Shown: one piece after another, positions 27,367-35,063 of the stretch
How the letters are laid out: every line of letters begins with the position of its first letter
How positions within the stretch are numbered: the stretch's first letter is position 1
Assembly (NCBI GenBank): GCA_910584265.1
Contig: CAJTZE010000007.1
Span: 1 to 64,000, forward strand
Reading direction: 5' to 3'
From: an uncultured Dorea sp.
GTDB taxonomy: Bacteria; Bacillota; Clostridia; Lachnospirales; Lachnospiraceae
Length of the DNA stretch: 64,000 nucleotides
Program-made: the position numbers and the translations under genes
The notes under the pieces: generated by a model
What the model was told of the DNA's origin: nothing
The model's input: only the letters and a program-made list of their open reading frames with translations
The model's database searches: none

Positions 27367-27915
27367 TTACTGCTCCATCTGGCGTCCGAGGAAACCAGCG
27401 GCGCAGACTGCAATCTTCCTTTCCGTTTCTCCGAACTTTTTCTTCTCATCCTTATTCAGGAGCACCACCGCCCCGATCACATCCCCCTCGCAGATAATCG
27501 GGGTTATGACCTCCCCTGTAAAGGAATCGTCCTGTTCGCCGATGATCTTGATAAATTTCTTATCACTGTCTGCAGCTAAAATATCCGCCCGCTCACTCAT
27601 CGCCTGTCCCAGCTGCTTTGTGATGTATTTATCCTGCATGTCCTTGCGCCCGCTTCCCGACGCGGCAATCACCTGATCCATATCACAGATGCATACCAGA
27701 CACCCAAGAGCCTGAGAAATACTCTCTGCATACTGCCTTGCGAAATTTGACAATTCACCGATAGGCGAGTATTTCTTGAGGATCACCTCTCCCTCCCTGT
27801 CCGTAAAAATTTCCAGAGGGTCGCCCTCTCTGATGCGGAGCGTCCTGCGGATTTCCTTCGGGATCACCACACGTCCAAGGTCGTCTATTCTACGTACAAT
27901 TCCTGTTGCTTTCAT
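27367..27915 (-). CDS. spoVT: Stage V sporulation protein T (AbrB-family regulator)
   Basis: A 182-aa regulator active in the forespore in spore formers. The N-terminal AbrB-type swapped-hairpin DNA-binding domain reads MKATGIVRRIDDLGRVVIP. The C-terminal GAF-like domain spans about residues 55-180 (KKFIKIIGEQDDSFTG, then EVITPIICEGDVIGAVVLLN). Length and sequence fit SpoVT, not the short AbrB. The ATG at 27915 follows GGAGGG; a longer upstream reading lacks homology. The gene ends at a strong hairpin. Confidence 0.95.
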   Translation of the reverse strand: MKATGIVRRIDDLGRVVIPKEIRRTLRIREGDPLEIFTDREGEVILKKYSPIGELSNFARQYAESISQALGCLVCICDMDQVIAASGSGRKDMQDKYITKQLGQAMSERADILAADSDKKFIKIIGEQDDSFTGEVITPIICEGDVIGAVVLLNKDEKKKFGETERKIAVCAAGFLGRQMEQ

Positions 27916-27998
27916 ATAATAAGCCCTCCATCTGCAGATAATCATTAAACGTAATACTATTATCTGTAAATGGTGGTATTTTATACCTGATTTTTCAT

Positions 27999-29045
27999 TT
28001 ACGAAAAATCTTCCCAGGTAAACGCATCCCATGGAATATTCACTTCTGCCCCTTCATTGATCAGGGTGTCTATATGCATCAATAGCGGGAAATCCTCCAA
28101 AGATAGAATATTTCTCTCTGCCAGCTTCTTAGCCGCACGGGCTGTTCTCGTGGCGATTACGACAGATTCCAGCGTCACGCCCTTCAATTCATTCATCGCC
28201 TCTTCAAAGCTTAAGCCTCTTCCTAACAGAGTGCCGATCTTTCTGGTTCTGCCGCCGAATACGGTCACATACAGATCTCCCGCGCCATGGATCAGGTTTT
28301 CCGGCTTACCGCCGATGATTTCAAGAAGTTTTCCCATCTCCTTTACGCTCTGTCCAAAAAGCGCCGCCTGAGAATTGTAGTGCTGTGCTCCGATTTTCCC
28401 ATCCCGTTTCTCCGCCATGCCTACAGCCAGCGTCACACCGAGGGCATATGCATTTTTCAGGGCAACTGCACACTCCACGCCTGTCACATCCGTAGAAAGG
28501 CTGATATGATAATAATCCGTTGCCAGCAGTGCTTTGATAAATTTCAAGGTCTCTGCATCCTTTCCACAGAATGCCACATGGCTGTCATCATGGTCTGCCA
28601 GCTCATAACTGGTGCACGGTCCGCCGATGGCGTTCAGATTCAAATGCTTCCCTTCCGGCTGCCTCTGTGCAAATATTTCCGGATAAGGAACCAATGTTCC
28701 ATCCTCCAGATCCACCATGCCCTTCGTTACCGTAAGAACCGGAACCTCCTCTGGAAGCACCGGAAGAATCTCATCGCAAAACCAGTCAAGGCCGAAGCTG
28801 CTGACTCCTCCGAGAACCAAATCCGCTCCCTCAAGAGCGTCCTTCAATTCTTCAATCTGATAGTATTTGATTCCATCATGCAATGTCCGCTTTAATGTAA
28901 TATGATAATTATCCTTCTTCAGTCCCTCAATAATCTCCCTGTCCAGCGGAGAACCTACCAGCCGCACCTCATGGCCGTTCTCAAAAGCCGGAAATGTAAT
29001 TGCCGAATTCATCTGCCCTGCACACACAAAAGTAATAACACTCAT
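27999..29045 (-). CDS. Glycerol-3-phosphate dehydrogenase-like NAD(P) enzyme
   Basis: A 348-aa protein with the layout of NAD(P)-dependent glycerol-3-phosphate dehydrogenase (GpsA): an N-terminal Rossmann fold and a C-terminal helical domain with CAVALKNAYALGVTLAVGMA and FGGRTRKIGTLLGRGLSFE. It is atypical. The nucleotide loop reads VCAGQMNSAITF in place of GxGxxGxA, and the mid-region (VLGGVSSFGLDWF) differs from GpsA. It is probably a paralogue for another 2-hydroxy-acid or phospho-polyol substrate. It ends 83 nt before the spoVT start. Confidence 0.75.
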   Translation of the reverse strand: MSVITFVCAGQMNSAITFPAFENGHEVRLVGSPLDREIIEGLKKDNYHITLKRTLHDGIKYYQIEELKDALEGADLVLGGVSSFGLDWFCDEILPVLPEEVPVLTVTKGMVDLEDGTLVPYPEIFAQRQPEGKHLNLNAIGGPCTSYELADHDDSHVAFCGKDAETLKFIKALLATDYYHISLSTDVTGVECAVALKNAYALGVTLAVGMAEKRDGKIGAQHYNSQAALFGQSVKEMGKLLEIIGGKPENLIHGAGDLYVTVFGGRTRKIGTLLGRGLSFEEAMNELKGVTLESVVIATRTARAAKKLAERNILSLEDFPLLMHIDTLINEGAEVNIPWDAFTWEDFS

Positions 29046-29197
29046 CTCAAATCCTCCTGTTTCATCTGCTTTTCACCACTATCTGCGGTAATTCCATTTA
29101 TTTCTTGATACGATTAAAACATCTTTCTCCTCCTCTGTCAAACCTCGAAAAATCAACAGTTATCAGAAAAACAGTTCTCTTAATTAATAATTTCTTT

Positions 29198-29313
29198 TTG
29201 ATTAATCACAAGATTCTTTCCATGTATTTTCTTGATTTCCTGATTGTATTGTAAAACTTGACCTTTCTATTAATCAAAGCTATAATATTACTAATAAATC
29301 AGTCATTTGATTA
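29198..29313 (+). promoter_or_regulatory. Promoter of the LacI-family gene with repeated TTGATTAA motifs
   Basis: An excellent sigma-A promoter, TTGACC (29258-29263), 17 bp, TATAAT (29281-29286). The motif TTGATTAA or its complement occurs at 29198-29208 (as the palindrome TGATTAATCA), inside the spacer at about 29269-29277, and again near 29306-29313. Sites at, before and after the core promoter would suit autorepression, although classical LacI operators have a CG centre and these do not. Confidence 0.6.
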
Positions 29314-29408
29314 ACGCCGAATCGATAATCAAAATAAATCAAAACAAGAATACCTTCGCGGCAAGATTAGCCTCACAAACATTCATTTTTGAGAAAGAGG
29401 TGTTTATT

Positions 29409-30491
29409 TTGGGAAAACGAAAGAAAGTCACCACCCGCGACATTGCCGAAGCGCTGGACATCTCCCAGTCTACGGTCTCTATGATCTTAAGCGGCAGGCC
29501 GGGCGTATCCTTTACCGAAGGAACCATATTAAAGGTCCAGGAGGCCGCCCTATCCATGGGGTATCAGAAATCCTCCCCTAAGGAAATAAAGAAAGAAAAA
29601 ACACTGTCAGAAAGCATCATTGTCCTCTGTCCCAGATTATCCGGCGGATACTATTCCATGATGCTCCATTCCATTATCAAGCGTGCAGAATTCTATCATT
29701 ATACGGTATTTACCGCCGCCACCTTCCGCAGCGCCCAGACCGAACGGCTTTATCTGGATCTGCTGGAAAAAAATCACCTTGCAGGCATCATTTCTCTGTA
29801 CCCTGTCTCGGAGATCCAGAAAATGAATCTGCTATCACGCCAGACTCCCGTCATCTCCGTAGGAGACAAGCCCTCTGCCTGCCGGTTCGACTCGGTAGAG
29901 CTTGACAGCACAAAACCCGGCCGCCTGATGGGAGACCACTTGATTTCCCTGGGGCATTCCTGCATTTCTTATGTCTCTACGCCGATCAGCAAAAAGGAAA
30001 TCGGCCGCCTGCACAGGCTGGAGGGTGTAAAAATGAGCTTCACAGACCACGGATATCCGGCAGAACAGATCGAGGTTCTGCACCAGAGCCAGCCTGCCTT
30101 TGAACAGTATCCCGCCGAGAGCGCAGAATACCAGAACGCCTATGATCTGACTGTTAAGGCACTAAAGCAGGGAACCCGCTCCACTGCATTTATCGGCAAC
30201 AATGACACTGCGGCCTTTGGGATCATGGCCGCTCTTGCTGACCGTGGATATAAGGTTCCTCAGGATTATTCTGTATGCGGATTTGACAACATTTCCCTCT
30301 CTTCCATGCCTCAGCTCTCACTGACCACAGTGGAGCATGCATCGGTTAAAAAGGGAGAAGAGGCTGTAGATATGATCTACCGGAAAAACAGCCGGAGCAA
30401 AGAAGACGGACAGCCGGATTACATCATCCGGCTGGAATATGAACCCCGGCTGATCATCCGGAATTCAACCGGAAGATGTGCTGTGCGTTAA
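29409..30491 (+). CDS. LacI-family transcriptional regulator
   Basis: A 360-aa repressor or activator. The N-terminal helix-turn-helix reads VTTRDIAEALDISQSTVSMI, followed by the hinge and a periplasmic-binding-protein-like effector domain (FIGNNDTAAFGIMAALADRG, then QDYSVCGFDNISLSSMPQLS). The start is a TTG at 29409, placed by an AAGAGG site eight bases before it; the frame is open upstream but begins before the promoter -10 transcript could sensibly start. The effector is probably a sugar. It is convergent with a HAD phosphatase, with the stop codons overlapping inside a perfect hairpin. Confidence 0.93.
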   Translation: MGKRKKVTTRDIAEALDISQSTVSMILSGRPGVSFTEGTILKVQEAALSMGYQKSSPKEIKKEKTLSESIIVLCPRLSGGYYSMMLHSIIKRAEFYHYTVFTAATFRSAQTERLYLDLLEKNHLAGIISLYPVSEIQKMNLLSRQTPVISVGDKPSACRFDSVELDSTKPGRLMGDHLISLGHSCISYVSTPISKKEIGRLHRLEGVKMSFTDHGYPAEQIEVLHQSQPAFEQYPAESAEYQNAYDLTVKALKQGTRSTAFIGNNDTAAFGIMAALADRGYKVPQDYSVCGFDNISLSSMPQLSLTTVEHASVKKGEEAVDMIYRKNSRSKEDGQPDYIIRLEYEPRLIIRNSTGRCAVR

Positions 30492-30508
30492 CCGCACAGC
30501 ACATCTTC
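30472..30508. terminator. Perfect 16-bp hairpin spanning two convergent stop codons
   Basis: The arms 30472-30487 and 30493-30508 are perfect complements (GAAGATGTGCTGTGCG on the left) around the 5-nt loop TTAAC. Both the LacI-type gene's stop (30489-30491) and the HAD gene's stop (30488-30490) lie in the loop, so the arms encode the C-termini of both proteins. There is no U-tract. Confidence 0.65.
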
Positions 30509-31138
30509 TACTTTAAGACCTAAGAAGGATTCCAGCCTGTTGTCTGCCGTACTGACATCCTGACTGTATGCCTGCGGAGGCACATAAGCATGGCAGTACA
30601 TACCGGCGGCCTTCGCCGCCTTCACACCGTTAGCGGAATCTTCAATCACAACACATTCCGCCGGAGCCGCCCCGAGATTTTCCGCCGCCCTCAGGTAAAT
30701 CTCCGGAGCGGGCTTCCCTTCCCTGCACTCTAATCCGCTTACAATAGTATCGAAGCAGTCCTGTATGCCGAATGCCTCCATGTGATGTTCTATCACATCA
30801 CGCGGCGAACTGGATGCTACAGCAAGAGGAACGCCCGCTTCATAGAGCTTGCGGATCAGCTCCACCGCCCCCGGCATAGGGTGAAGCCCCTGTACCTCCA
30901 GCATATGCTCCTTGATTTCATGAACCTCTTCCACATAGGTGTCCACATCTTTCTGCAGGCCGTACCGCTCCTTCAACACGCCCCAGTTATGCCGCATCGT
31001 GCTGCCAAACAGGTCATTTAACTGCTCCGGCCTTACCGTCACTCCCTCCCTTTTCAGCCGTTCTATCATTGCCTCTACATAAAATCTCTCTGTATCGGAA
31101 ATCACACCATCCATATCAAACAATACCGCGCGCCGCAT
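30488..31138 (-). CDS. HAD-superfamily phosphatase, beta-phosphoglucomutase-like
   Basis: A 216-aa HAD hydrolase of subfamily IA with an N-terminal helical cap. Motif I is AVLFDMDGVISDTERF, motif II LAVASSSPRDVIEHH, motif III the Lys in GLECREGKPAPEIYL and motif IV CVVIEDSANGVKAAKAAGM. The DGV(I/L)DT/S pattern resembles beta-phosphoglucomutase and sugar-phosphate phosphatases; which it is cannot be decided. It is convergent with the LacI-type gene and terminates inside the shared hairpin. Confidence 0.88.
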   Translation of the reverse strand: MRRAVLFDMDGVISDTERFYVEAMIERLKREGVTVRPEQLNDLFGSTMRHNWGVLKERYGLQKDVDTYVEEVHEIKEHMLEVQGLHPMPGAVELIRKLYEAGVPLAVASSSPRDVIEHHMEAFGIQDCFDTIVSGLECREGKPAPEIYLRAAENLGAAPAECVVIEDSANGVKAAKAAGMYCHAYVPPQAYSQDVSTADNRLESFLGLKVEDVLCG

Positions 31139-31235
31139 CTATTTTCCTCCTGTGTACCGCTTATTTTCTACATCATTATAGTATCCTGTCCGTCTTCTGT
31201 AAAGAAAACAAGAAAAAGAAAATGTAAAATCAGTC

Positions 31236-31265
31236 TTGACAAAAGCTTTTCCACTCTATTATAAT
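31236..31265 (+). promoter_or_regulatory. Sigma-A promoter of the T-box/trpB2 transcript
   Basis: A perfect TTGACA (31236-31241), an 18-bp spacer and a perfect TATAAT (31260-31265) lie just upstream of the T-box leader. Confidence 0.8.
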
Positions 31266-31279
31266 AAAGCAAATCAAGA

Positions 31280-31546
31280 ACCGATGAACAAGAGTAGTAA
31301 CCTTTATGGCGTATTTCCAGAGAGCCCCGGATTGGTGGAACCGGAGCAATAACGGTAAAGGCGAATGGACTTGTGAGGGCAAACTGAAATCAGCGGACGC
31401 TGACGTAGGGGCGACGGTTTCCAGCCGTTATATTGGAACATGTATTATAGTACATGGCTGAGTGCATTCTTTTTACGGAATGAACATAGGTGGCACCGCA
31501 GGAATATATCTCCTGTCCTATCCAAACAGATAGGGCAGGTTTTTTA
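31280..31546 (+). ncRNA. T-box leader, tryptophan-specific (UGG specifier)
   Basis: Untranslated leader that senses uncharged tRNA. Stem I elements include AGAGAGCCCCGG and GGTGGAACCGG. The specifier loop reads GAATGGAC, giving the codon UGG (Trp) at 31366-31368. The conserved T-box AGGTGGCACCGC is at 31488-31499; its bulge UGGC can pair with the GCCA end expected for bacterial tRNA-Trp. An intrinsic terminator follows: stem CCTGTCCTATC (31512-31522) against 31529-31539, with T-run 31540-31545. Uncharged tRNA-Trp should favour the antiterminator and turn on the downstream trpB2 and YqeY genes. Confidence 0.93.
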
Positions 31547-31627
31547 TTTTATAGAATTCTCTGCCATACACCCCAAAAAAACGGTTCTACAAACTATTAT
31601 ATCCAGTGAAAGGAAGGTATTTAAACG

Positions 31628-33007
31628 ATGACAGACAAGAACAAAATCCCTTACAAAATTTATCTCGAAGAGCAGGAGATGCCAAAGCAGTGGTACAACG
31701 TGCGTGCCGATATGAAGAACAAACCGGCGCCGCTTTTAAATCCCGGCACCTTAAAACCAATGACTGCCGAAGAGCTTAGCGGCGTATTCTGTGATGAGCT
31801 TGTAAAACAAGAGCTTGACGATACAACCCCATATTTTGATATCCCTCAGGAAATTCAGGATTTCTACAAAATGTACCGCCCGTCGCCGCTGGTGCGTGCC
31901 TACTGCTTAGAGGAAGCCTTGGACACTCCTGCTAAAATCTACTACAAATTTGAAGGCAATAACACATCTGGAAGCCATAAGCTGAATTCTGCCATTGCTC
32001 AGGCTTACTATGCAAAAAAGCAGGGCTTGAAGGGTGTTACTACCGAGACCGGAGCCGGACAATGGGGAACCGCTCTCTCCATGGCATGTGCATATCTCGG
32101 CCTGGACTGCCGGGTTTATATGGTAAAATGCTCCTATGAGCAGAAGCCCTTCCGCCGGGAAGTGATGCGCACCTATGGGGCAAATGTAACCCCGTCTCCG
32201 TCCGAATTGACCAATGTGGGCCGCAAAATCCTTGCAGAGCATCCGAACACCACCGGAAGCCTTGGCTGTGCCATCTCAGAAGCCGTTGAAGATGCTGTCT
32301 CCCATGAGGGCTGCCGCTATGTGCTCGGCTCCGTTCTGGCTCAGGTGCTGCTCCACCAGTCAATCATAGGTCTGGAGACCAAGGCCGCTCTTGACAAATA
32401 CAACATTACACCGGATATTATCATCGGCTGTGCCGGAGGCGGATCCAATCTCGGCGGACTGATTTCTCCATTTATGGGCGAAAAGCTGCGCGGCGAAAAG
32501 GACTATCAGTTCATTGCTGTAGAGCCTGCCAGCTGCCCGAGCCTGACCCGCGGAAGATACGCATATGATTTCTGCGATACCGGAATGGTATGCCCTCTGG
32601 CTAAGATGTATACGCTGGGAAGCGGATTTATCCCATCCGCCAACCACGCAGGCGGCCTGCGCTACCACGGCATGAGCTCCGTTCTGTCACAGCTTTACGA
32701 TGATAAGCTGATGACTGCTGTATCTGTAGAGCAGACCTCCGTATTTGAAGCCGCAACCAAATTTGCCCGCATCGAAGGAATCCTTCCGGCACCGGAAAGC
32801 AGCCATGCAATCAAAGCCGCCATGGATGAAGCAATGAAGTGTAAGGAAACCGGAGAAGAAAAAACGATTGTATTCGGCCTTACCGGAACCGGATACTTTG
32901 ATATGGTCGCATATGGCAGATACAACGACGGCGAGATGAGCGACTATATCCCGACAGACGCCGATCTGGAGGTCGGATTTGCCGGACTGCCAAAGGTAGA
33001 TTTATAA
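31628..33007 (+). CDS. trpB: Tryptophan synthase beta chain-like enzyme TrpB2
   Basis: PLP enzyme of 459 aa that condenses indole and serine into tryptophan. The long N-terminal extension and the wording NNTSGSHKLNSA (PLP Lys in SHK), TETGAGQWGTALSMACAYLG and CAGGGSNLGG are those of the TrpB2 group and not of the TrpA-bound TrpB1. No trpA or other trp gene is nearby, so it probably works alone, salvaging indole. Expression is controlled by the UGG T-box just upstream. The start at 31628 follows AAAGGAAGG. A YqeY-type gene follows 13 to 22 nt after the stop. Confidence 0.94.
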   Translation: MTDKNKIPYKIYLEEQEMPKQWYNVRADMKNKPAPLLNPGTLKPMTAEELSGVFCDELVKQELDDTTPYFDIPQEIQDFYKMYRPSPLVRAYCLEEALDTPAKIYYKFEGNNTSGSHKLNSAIAQAYYAKKQGLKGVTTETGAGQWGTALSMACAYLGLDCRVYMVKCSYEQKPFRREVMRTYGANVTPSPSELTNVGRKILAEHPNTTGSLGCAISEAVEDAVSHEGCRYVLGSVLAQVLLHQSIIGLETKAALDKYNITPDIIIGCAGGGSNLGGLISPFMGEKLRGEKDYQFIAVEPASCPSLTRGRYAYDFCDTGMVCPLAKMYTLGSGFIPSANHAGGLRYHGMSSVLSQLYDDKLMTAVSVEQTSVFEAATKFARIEGILPAPESSHAIKAAMDEAMKCKETGEEKTIVFGLTGTGYFDMVAYGRYNDGEMSDYIPTDADLEVGFAGLPKVDL

Positions 33008-33029
33008 AAATAAAGGAGAGTTGAGTATT

Positions 33030-33476
33030 ATGAGCAAAATAGATGAAGTAAGGAGCGACATGGTGAAAGCCATGAAAGCAGGCGAGAAGGACACCAAGGA
33101 TACCTTATCACTGCTCCTTGCGGCGCTGAAAAATAAAGCAATCGACAAGCGGAGCGATCTGACGCCGGAGGAAGAGATTCAGGTTGTCTTAAAGGAAATC
33201 AAACAGACTAAGGAAACTCTGGAGCTGACTCCCGCAGACCGGACTGACATCATAGAAGAGTGCAGGCACCGTCTGTCTGTTCTGGAACAATATGCGCCAA
33301 AAATGATGGATGCAGACGAGATTGAAGCAGTCATTTCCGAAACTCTTGCCGAGCTTGGCATTGATGCACCTGCCGGCAAAGATAAGGGCAGGATTATGAA
33401 AGCTTTGATGCCGAAGGTCAAAGGAAAGGCCGACGGCAAGCTGGTCAATGAGCTTCTGACCAGGCATATGAGCTAG
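33030..33476 (+). CDS. GatB/YqeY-domain protein
   Basis: A 148-aa protein made of the YqeY domain (KIDEVRSDMVKAMKAGEKDT, then LSLLLAALKNKAIDKR and GRIMKALMPKVKGKADGKLV). The domain is shared with the C-terminus of GatB, the tRNA amidotransferase subunit, and is thought to touch tRNA; the stand-alone protein has no settled function. I chose the ATG at 33030 because AAAGGAGAG lies 9 nt before it, over a TTG at 33021. It lies directly downstream of trpB2 with no terminator between, so it should share tryptophan T-box control. Confidence 0.9.
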   Translation: MSKIDEVRSDMVKAMKAGEKDTKDTLSLLLAALKNKAIDKRSDLTPEEEIQVVLKEIKQTKETLELTPADRTDIIEECRHRLSVLEQYAPKMMDADEIEAVISETLAELGIDAPAGKDKGRIMKALMPKVKGKADGKLVNELLTRHMS

Positions 33477-33499
33477 ACCTCCTGCTCCCAGAATATCAT

Positions 33500-33544
33500 A
33501 CTGCCGCGGCGGCGGATCAATGACCGCTTCCACGGCAGTTTTTA
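33500..33544. terminator. Terminator after the YqeY gene
   Basis: ACTGCCG (33500-33506) pairs with CGGCAGT (33533-33539), with an inner GCGG/CCGC helix, then TTTTT. The right arm runs into the last codons of the minus-strand gene that ends at 33517. Confidence 0.65.
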
Positions 33545-33942
33545 TATTGCAGGGCTTGTTTTGCAAGCAGCTCATTCTCATACAAATTGTATGCCCCTCC
33601 ATATCCCTCTAACCTTGTACATCTTCCCGAAGAGATATATTCATAAAATCTGGAAACCGGAAGCTGCTTCTGGTATTTTGGATAAATAATATCATCCTTA
33701 TACATTTTCTGTAATTGATGCTCAGTTTTTTTATATTTCTCAGTCAGCTGACTGATTTTCCTATCCAAAGCCCTAATCCTTTTTCTGATAAATACAGCCA
33801 TAGCACAGGAACCTCCAGTTAAAGCATATTCATAGGTATTCCTCTTTTTTTTCAATTTTGTAATGGCTAAGCTAACTTCATATCTTTTTCTTTCAAGCTC
33901 AATAATTTCTGCAAGGTATTCTTTTAGCTCTTCTTTTGACAT
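33517..33942 (-). CDS. Hypothetical coiled-coil protein divergent from an HTH gene
   Basis: A 141-aa protein that I do not recognise by function. Residues 1-90 are highly charged and helical with two coiled-coil stretches (EELKEYLAEIIELERKRYEV, and DRKISQLTEKYKKTEHQLQK) around a short small-residue patch, ALTGGSCAMAVF. The C-terminal part, YPKYQKQLPVSRFYEYISSG and RLEGYGGAYNLYENEL, looks like a conserved motif of Clostridial hypotheticals. No signal peptide or membrane helix is evident. It is divergently paired with a small XRE regulator over a 119-bp gap that contains inverted operator-like repeats. Confidence 0.75.
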   Translation of the reverse strand: MSKEELKEYLAEIIELERKRYEVSLAITKLKKKRNTYEYALTGGSCAMAVFIRKRIRALDRKISQLTEKYKKTEHQLQKMYKDDIIYPKYQKQLPVSRFYEYISSGRCTRLEGYGGAYNLYENELLAKQALQYKNCRGSGH

Positions 33943-33979
33943 CCTTTATGCTCCTCATCTTCTAGTATATTTTATCGTT

Positions 33980-34044
33980 ATAATTATACGTCTTTACATA
34001 CTAAATTGCAACGTATTTTTAAACTATACTTAACGTATAATTGT
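33980..34044. promoter_or_regulatory. Inverted operator-like repeats between divergent genes
   Basis: ATAATTATACGT (33980-33991) is the reverse complement, with one mismatch, of ACGTATAATTGT (34033-34044), and the core ACGTAT also occurs at 34011-34016. The right copy overlaps a TATAAT (34036-34041) that may be the -10 for the HTH gene. They are candidate binding sites for that HTH protein. Confidence 0.5.
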
Positions 34045-34061
34045 AGTAGGAGGACGCAATT

Positions 34062-34367
34062 TTGGATATATTGAATAGAATTACTGAGTTTAGACAGGAG
34101 CGGGGATGGACAGAATATCAGCTGGCAGAAAAGTCTGGTCTCACCCAGTCAACAATTTCGTCATGGTACCGAAAAGATATGCTCCCCACCATTCCTTCTT
34201 TGACAAAGATATGCAGAGCCTTTGACATCTCCCTCTCCTATTTTTTTCTGGAAGAGGCAGATGCGCTTGTCAGTCTCACAGACAATCAAAAAGAAATCAT
34301 TGACTGCATTTCAAAGCTTACTCCCGCACAGCAGGAGCTTTTATTTAATTTTCTAAATTCCTTATAA
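34062..34367 (+). CDS. Small XRE-family HTH regulator
   Basis: A 101-aa protein with a Cro/CI helix-turn-helix at residues about 8-62 (RGWTEYQLAEKSGLTQSTIS, SWYRKDMLPTIPSLTKICRA, then SLSYFF) and a short C-terminal helix. The start is TTG at 34062, preceded by AGGAGG. It probably autoregulates through the inverted ACGTATAATT repeats in front of it and may control the divergent coiled-coil gene. It ends at a strong terminator. Confidence 0.9.
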   Translation: MDILNRITEFRQERGWTEYQLAEKSGLTQSTISSWYRKDMLPTIPSLTKICRAFDISLSYFFLEEADALVSLTDNQKEIIDCISKLTPAQQELLFNFLNSL

Positions 34368-34408
34368 AAAAACGGCAGCAGGAATCTCGTTTCCGCTGCC
34401 GTTTTTTT
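34366..34408 (+). terminator. Intrinsic terminator of the small HTH gene
   Basis: A 14-bp perfect stem (34366-34379 with 34395-34408) with core CGGCAGC/GCTGCCG, a 15-nt loop and a run of seven T. The left arm begins inside the stop codon. Confidence 0.85.
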
Positions 34409-34420
34409 ACTTCATTTTCA

Positions 34421-34996
34421 TTATTTACCGCTAAAGATAAAGCCCATAAATCTTATAAATGTGTATGCCACCAGCGCCGCTGCTATGATTGTCTCTATCA
34501 GTACGATATTTTTCAATACCGGCAGCGGCACTGCGGCTGAGGGGATGCTTTTCATTGACCAGCAGCTTGATCGGAAAGAACTCAAGCTCCAGCACATCGT
34601 AGAGTTCTTCATCACACTCACCCAGCGAAAATGCAACGTTGCCCTATATTTTCTCCGGAACTCTTCAATACATTCCGGCGTAACAAGACGCAGGATCCCA
34701 TATGCCGACAGCAGGTCTACCACGCCCCGTTCTTTCTGTTTTATATGAAGAATCTCATTCCGCATATCATGGTACTCCTGCAGCATTTTCTCAGCATAGA
34801 CAAGGAAATGCTTCCCGCATTCCGAGAGCTTCATACCATTTCCCGTCCGCAGAAATAATCCGCAGTCGCATTCACTTTCCATATTTTTAATAATCTAACT
34901 GATTCCCTGAGGCGTCATATACAAAAGCCTGGATGCTTTTGTAAGATTCTGCTCCTTTGCCGTCGTGATAAATACATTTAAATCTTTAATATTCAT
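34421..34996 (-). pseudogene. Broken LysR-family regulator (nonsense and frameshift)
   Basis: Reading from the ATG at 34996 gives MNIKDLNVFITTAKEQNLTK and the HTH segment ASRLLYMTPQGIS. An amber codon (34897-34895) then replaces what is normally Gln (CAG), and the LysR sequence continues after it (IIKNMESECDCGLFLRTGNG). Near 34635 the frame shifts: the homologous continuation NVAFSLGECDEELYDVLELE is in another frame. The last 35 codons of the original frame (VLKNIVLIETIIAAALVAYT and more) are hydrophobic and unlike LysR; they may be an accident or the tail of another gene joined by deletion. Confidence 0.85.
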
Positions 34997-35063
34997 ATCT
35001 CATATCCTCATTATAAGAAAAATAACGGGGATACAGTCTCCCATATCCCCATCACCTTATACT

